From contig PMNO01000026.1 in NCBI GenBank assembly GCA_003161835.1, positions 2,440 through 11,536 on the forward strand: DNA of 9,097 nucleotides. The letters run 5' to 3'. Of the stretch, positions 6,754-9,097 are shown piece by piece; position 1 is the first letter of the stretch, and every line of letters starts with the position of its first letter. The notes below the pieces were generated by a model, which saw only the letters and a list, made by a program, of their open reading frames with translations, did not search any database and was not told the DNA's origin. Origin of the DNA: Myxococcales bacterium. GTDB lineage: Bacteria; Myxococcota_A; Polyangia; Fen-1088. The position numbers and the translations under genes are program-made.

Positions 6754-6769
6754 TGGCATGCCGGCTGCT
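6754..6769 (+). promoter_or_regulatory. Sigma-54 (-24/-12) promoter B for the DJ-1/DUF3703 operon
   Basis: The core is TGGCATGCCGGCTGCT, with GG at 6755-6756 and GC at 6767-6768. It is identical to promoter C at 15 of 16 positions. The predicted start is near 6780, giving a leader of about 27 bases that includes the ribosome site GGAGGAAG (6793-6800) before the ATG at 6807. The reading frame extends upstream to 6747, but a start there would precede the promoter, so 6807 is chosen. Confidence 0.88.
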
Positions 6770-6806
6770 CTGTCCTCGGACGTCCCGCCATCGGAGGAAG
6801 AGCATC

Positions 6807-8483
6807 ATGCGTTCAATAGGTCGAGTCGCTGTCTACGTGTTGGCATTTCTGACGCTTCCCCTGGGAGTTGGGGTCGTGTGCCTTCGGCGCGCAATCGATG
6901 CCTATATGGCGCCGTCGCCCCCGTCCCGAGTCGGTGCCGACCACATCCCCGAGCCACCAGTGATTGACCAGAGAAAACCGACTGTCGCAGTGGTGCTTGG
7001 CAAGGACATCACCGAGGTGGCCGATGCGCTCGCTCCTTACGCTGTGTTCCAGAGATCGGGAGTGTTCAACGTCGTAATGGTGGCCGAGCAGCGGCGTCCG
7101 GTAGCCCTGACCGGCGGTCTCGACCTCCTGCCCCACTACAGTTTTGCCGAGCTCGACGCTCAGAGCGGCGCAGGACCCGCGCTCATCGTCGTCCCCAACA
7201 TCCCGAACGTCAGGGAGAATGAAACCCTGCGTCTTTGGGTGCAACGCCATGGGCATCAAGGCAGTCTGGTGATGAGCGTGTGCGCGGGCGCGGCGATGCT
7301 CGCCGCCACCGGGCTCATCGACGGGCAGCCGGCGACGACTCATTGGGGCGACATCGCACGGATCGAGAGCCAGTATCCCGCGGTGACCTGGTTGCGTGGA
7401 GAGCGGTACATCGACAACGGAAAGGTCATCAGCACCGCTGGAATCCTCTCCGGCGTCGACGGATCGCTGCACATGATTGACCGGCTCCGCGGGCGAGCGC
7501 TGGCGCTCGATGTCGCGCGCCAGATGCACTACACAGACGTGCGCTTTCTCGACAATCCGTCGATCGAACAGTTCAGGGTCGGTCCTGCCGATGCCATCAT
7601 CCTTCTAAACGCCGCCTTTCTCTGGGATCGTCCGACCCTGGGCGTCGCTCTGTACGACGGCATGGACGAGGTGGCACTTGCGGCGGTGTACGACACCTAC
7701 GGAATCGTCGACCGTCTGCTGAGCCTCGCGCCGGAGGGCACGGTTATCACCACCCGGCGCGGGCTGAACCTCGTCGCCCGTCGAGCACCCGGCGACTGGT
7801 CCACTTCCCTCGAGATCTTGGTTCCCGGACGGAAGGCGTCCCCGACAATCGCCTGGCTTGCCCCGTTCGATGTCACTTACACACTCGCCACGGAAGATCG
7901 TTTTCCGTTCGGACCTGCGATCGAAGACATCGCCCGCCGGCACAATCTACCCACGGCCCAGTTCGCCGCCAAGCGACTCGAGTTCCGAATGTCTGGGGTG
8001 AGCGGAGATGGTCGGGGTTGGTGGAGCATGGCGGTGGTATATCGCCCGCTGGCGCTTGGCATCCTCGGGGTCGCCTTTGTGTGGGGGCTCAAGAGGTTCC
8101 TCCGGTACAGACGCCGCAATTCCTCACGGTCCGGCATGAACCCTCTCCACAGAGAATTGCTCGAACGGGAGATAGCCCGAGCCAAGCAGCTGATGGCCTC
8201 GGGACACCACGACGATGCATTCCCTCATCTGGAACGCGCTCACGTCCTCGGCCAAGCCCATGTTCGGTGGCATGTCCTGTGCCACTGGCTGATGCTCAAG
8301 GTTGCGATTCGGCGCGGTGAACCCTCGGCAGCAATCGGGCAGGTTACCCGCATCGTGCTCGGCGCCCTGGGCTCCGCAGTTGGCAAGGTTCCGACAGGCA
8401 ACACGGGCGGAAGCAATGTGAGTATGTTCAAGCAAATGTCCATCGATTCCGATCTCTCACGCGCAATGGAAGGTGCATCATGA
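6807..8483 (+). CDS. Membrane protein with tandem DJ-1/PfpI-like domains fused to a C-terminal DUF3703 domain
   Basis: A 558-residue protein behind a strong GGAGGAAG ribosome site. Order: membrane segment 1 (about 8-26); a DJ-1/PfpI (class I glutaminase-like) domain (about 57-250) with nucleophile-elbow Cys159 in MSVCAGAAML and the downstream STAGILSGVDGSLHMID; a second DJ-1-like unit (about 275-395; LGVALYDGMDEVALAAVYD), shorter and with no nucleophile Cys; membrane segment 2 (about 412-429); then a DUF3703-like domain (about 444-556) with HLERAHVLGQ, a His cluster (479, 485, 489, 493) and VPTGNTGGSNVSMFK. Basic residues after segment 2 (KRFLRYRRR) suggest a cytoplasmic DUF3703 and periplasmic DJ-1 domains. 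DJ-1/PfpI members include chaperones, glyoxalases, amidases and transcription-factor sensors; which applies here cannot be read. It shares promoter B and a 4-bp overlap with the next gene. Confidence 0.85.
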   Translation: MRSIGRVAVYVLAFLTLPLGVGVVCLRRAIDAYMAPSPPSRVGADHIPEPPVIDQRKPTVAVVLGKDITEVADALAPYAVFQRSGVFNVVMVAEQRRPVALTGGLDLLPHYSFAELDAQSGAGPALIVVPNIPNVRENETLRLWVQRHGHQGSLVMSVCAGAAMLAATGLIDGQPATTHWGDIARIESQYPAVTWLRGERYIDNGKVISTAGILSGVDGSLHMIDRLRGRALALDVARQMHYTDVRFLDNPSIEQFRVGPADAIILLNAAFLWDRPTLGVALYDGMDEVALAAVYDTYGIVDRLLSLAPEGTVITTRRGLNLVARRAPGDWSTSLEILVPGRKASPTIAWLAPFDVTYTLATEDRFPFGPAIEDIARRHNLPTAQFAAKRLEFRMSGVSGDGRGWWSMAVVYRPLALGILGVAFVWGLKRFLRYRRRNSSRSGMNPLHRELLEREIARAKQLMASGHHDDAFPHLERAHVLGQAHVRWHVLCHWLMLKVAIRRGEPSAAIGQVTRIVLGALGSAVGKVPTGNTGGSNVSMFKQMSIDSDLSRAMEGAS

Positions 8484-8908
8484 CCCACGCGCTTCACTCG
8501 GCCAGGCCGACCTTCCAGCCGATCATGTGGGGCCTGCTGGTCGGAGCCCTCCAAGCCGCCTCGCCGGTCGCCCTCCGGTGGCTCGAGCCCGCAACCCTCC
8601 ACGCGCTATATATCGCGTTCATCGCCGCCGTCTACATCGGCTTCGCGGTGGCCGACGGCAGAACAAAAGTCATCGCCGTCGAGAGCACGATCGCCGCCGC
8701 ATTCGTTGTCCTCGCTGGTTTTGGCGTCACCGGATCAGCCTGGCTGCTGGTGGTTGGCTACGCAGCCCATGGTGTCAAGGACCTCTGGCAACACCGAACC
8801 CAGTACGTCGCAGGCACCCGCTGGTGGCCTCCGTTCTGCGCCACCGTCGACTTCCTCGTGGCGGCGATCCTCGCCGTGGAGATCGCCTACGGAATGTCCT
8901 TCCACTGA
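8480..8908 (+). CDS. Small four-helix membrane protein, DUF6010-like
   Basis: A 142-residue integral membrane protein with about four hydrophobic segments (roughly 15-31, 40-58, 70-95, 119-137). Its start overlaps the stop of the upstream gene as ATGA, and GGAAGG (8468-8473) sits 6 bases before it, so it is translated with that gene. The pattern YIGFAVADGR (52-61), Glu68, HGVKDLWQH (97-105) and RWWPPFCATVD (114-124) resembles the DUF6010 family, recalled from family knowledge rather than searched. The conserved His97, Asp101, His105 and Asp124 close to membrane helices could form a metal or catalytic site, but this is a guess. No reaction is known to me for the family. Confidence 0.78.
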   Translation: MTHALHSARPTFQPIMWGLLVGALQAASPVALRWLEPATLHALYIAFIAAVYIGFAVADGRTKVIAVESTIAAAFVVLAGFGVTGSAWLLVVGYAAHGVKDLWQHRTQYVAGTRWWPPFCATVDFLVAAILAVEIAYGMSFH

Positions 8909-8961
8909 CCAGACCTAGCGACACCGAGGCTGTGACCCGGATCGATCACGGACCAAAAGAC

Positions 8962-9009
8962 TGTCCGGGCGGTGTCCGGGTGAAAGGCGTGTCCGCCGGA
9001 CACGGACAC
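8962..9009 (+). promoter_or_regulatory. Enhancer (UAS) cluster C of TGTCCG/CGGACA half-sites
   Basis: Forward TGTCCG lies at 8962-8967, 8973-8978 and 8990-8995. Reverse CGGACA lies at 8997-9002 and 9003-9008. The central part is GTGTCCG-C-CGGACAC with a second CGGACAC overlapping its end. Offsets to the -24 GG at 9060 are -98, -87, -70, -63 and -57. It aligns without gaps to cluster A from 8972-9009 against 611-648. It follows the DUF6010-like gene by about 50 bases, with no visible terminator between. Confidence 0.82.
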
Positions 9010-9058
9010 CCTCTCTTCTTGCAGGCCGCCGGACTCGTTGACTACGCCGTGGCTGCCC

Positions 9059-9074
9059 TGGCACGCCGGCTGCT
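9059..9074 (+). promoter_or_regulatory. Sigma-54 (-24/-12) promoter C for a gene beyond the right edge
   Basis: The core TGGCACGCCGGCTGCT is the closest of the three to the sigma-54 consensus. GG is at 9060-9061 and GC at 9072-9073. Predicted transcription starts near 9085, so the controlled gene begins outside the window on the plus strand. Confidence 0.88.
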
Positions 9075-9097
9075 GTGTCCCCTGTCGTGGGACGCGA

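Noticed and set aside
6747..6806. Upstream extension of the DJ-1/DUF3703 gene
   Set aside because: A start at 6747 lies before the -24 element of promoter B; the ATG at 6807 has a strong GGAGGAAG site and starts the membrane anchor.
601..9009. The three repeat clusters as a CRISPR array or dispersed REP element
   Set aside because: They are far apart, each sits at a fixed distance from a -24/-12 promoter, and spacers of uniform size between full-length repeats are absent.

Overview
The window is GC-rich, densely coding DNA. Its gene types suggest a myxobacterium-like organism (Myxococcota, for example Polyangiales): a Fis-type sigma-54 enhancer-binding protein (bEBP), a membrane Hanks-type Ser/Thr kinase, an NtrY-like histidine kinase with an NtrC-type receiver, and an outer-membrane barrel. 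This taxonomic guess rests on gene style only. There is no rRNA, tRNA, insertion sequence or CRISPR array.

Layout. (1) 2-550, plus strand: the C-terminal part of a bEBP, cut by the window edge. (2) 601-713: a cluster of TGTCCG/CGGACA half-sites followed by a -24/-12 promoter. It reads into an operon of a lipoprotein alpha/beta hydrolase (784-1632), an outer-membrane beta-barrel protein (1685-2785), a possible 39-residue peptide (2834-2953) and a receiver-only response regulator (2956-3411). A rho-independent terminator lies at 3561-3601. (3) 3719-4888, minus strand: a membrane-anchored NtrY-like histidine kinase, convergent with the receiver gene. (4) 4978-6594, plus strand: a multi-spanning membrane Ser/Thr kinase, divergent from the histidine kinase. 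(5) 6654-6769: a second enhancer plus -24/-12 promoter, reading into a two-gene unit. Its first gene is a membrane protein with tandem DJ-1/PfpI-like domains fused to a DUF3703-like domain (6807-8483). Its second is a four-helix membrane protein of DUF6010 type (8480-8908), overlapping by 4 bp. (6) 8962-9074: a third enhancer plus -24/-12 promoter pointing out of the right edge at an unseen gene.

The main discovery is the set of three matching control modules. Each has inverted and tandem TGTCCG half-sites at nearly fixed distances (about -101 to -57) from the GG of a sigma-54 promoter with the core TGGCAY-N6-TGCT. The bEBP ending at 550 is the natural candidate for the protein that binds them. 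The window would then be a local sigma-54 regulon with surface or envelope outputs (lipoprotein hydrolase, barrel, DJ-1/DUF3703 membrane protein, DUF6010 protein), interleaved with two other signalling proteins (histidine kinase, Ser/Thr kinase) that lack such promoters. The binding relation and the physiological signal are inferences; the repeats, promoter cores and spacing are directly visible.
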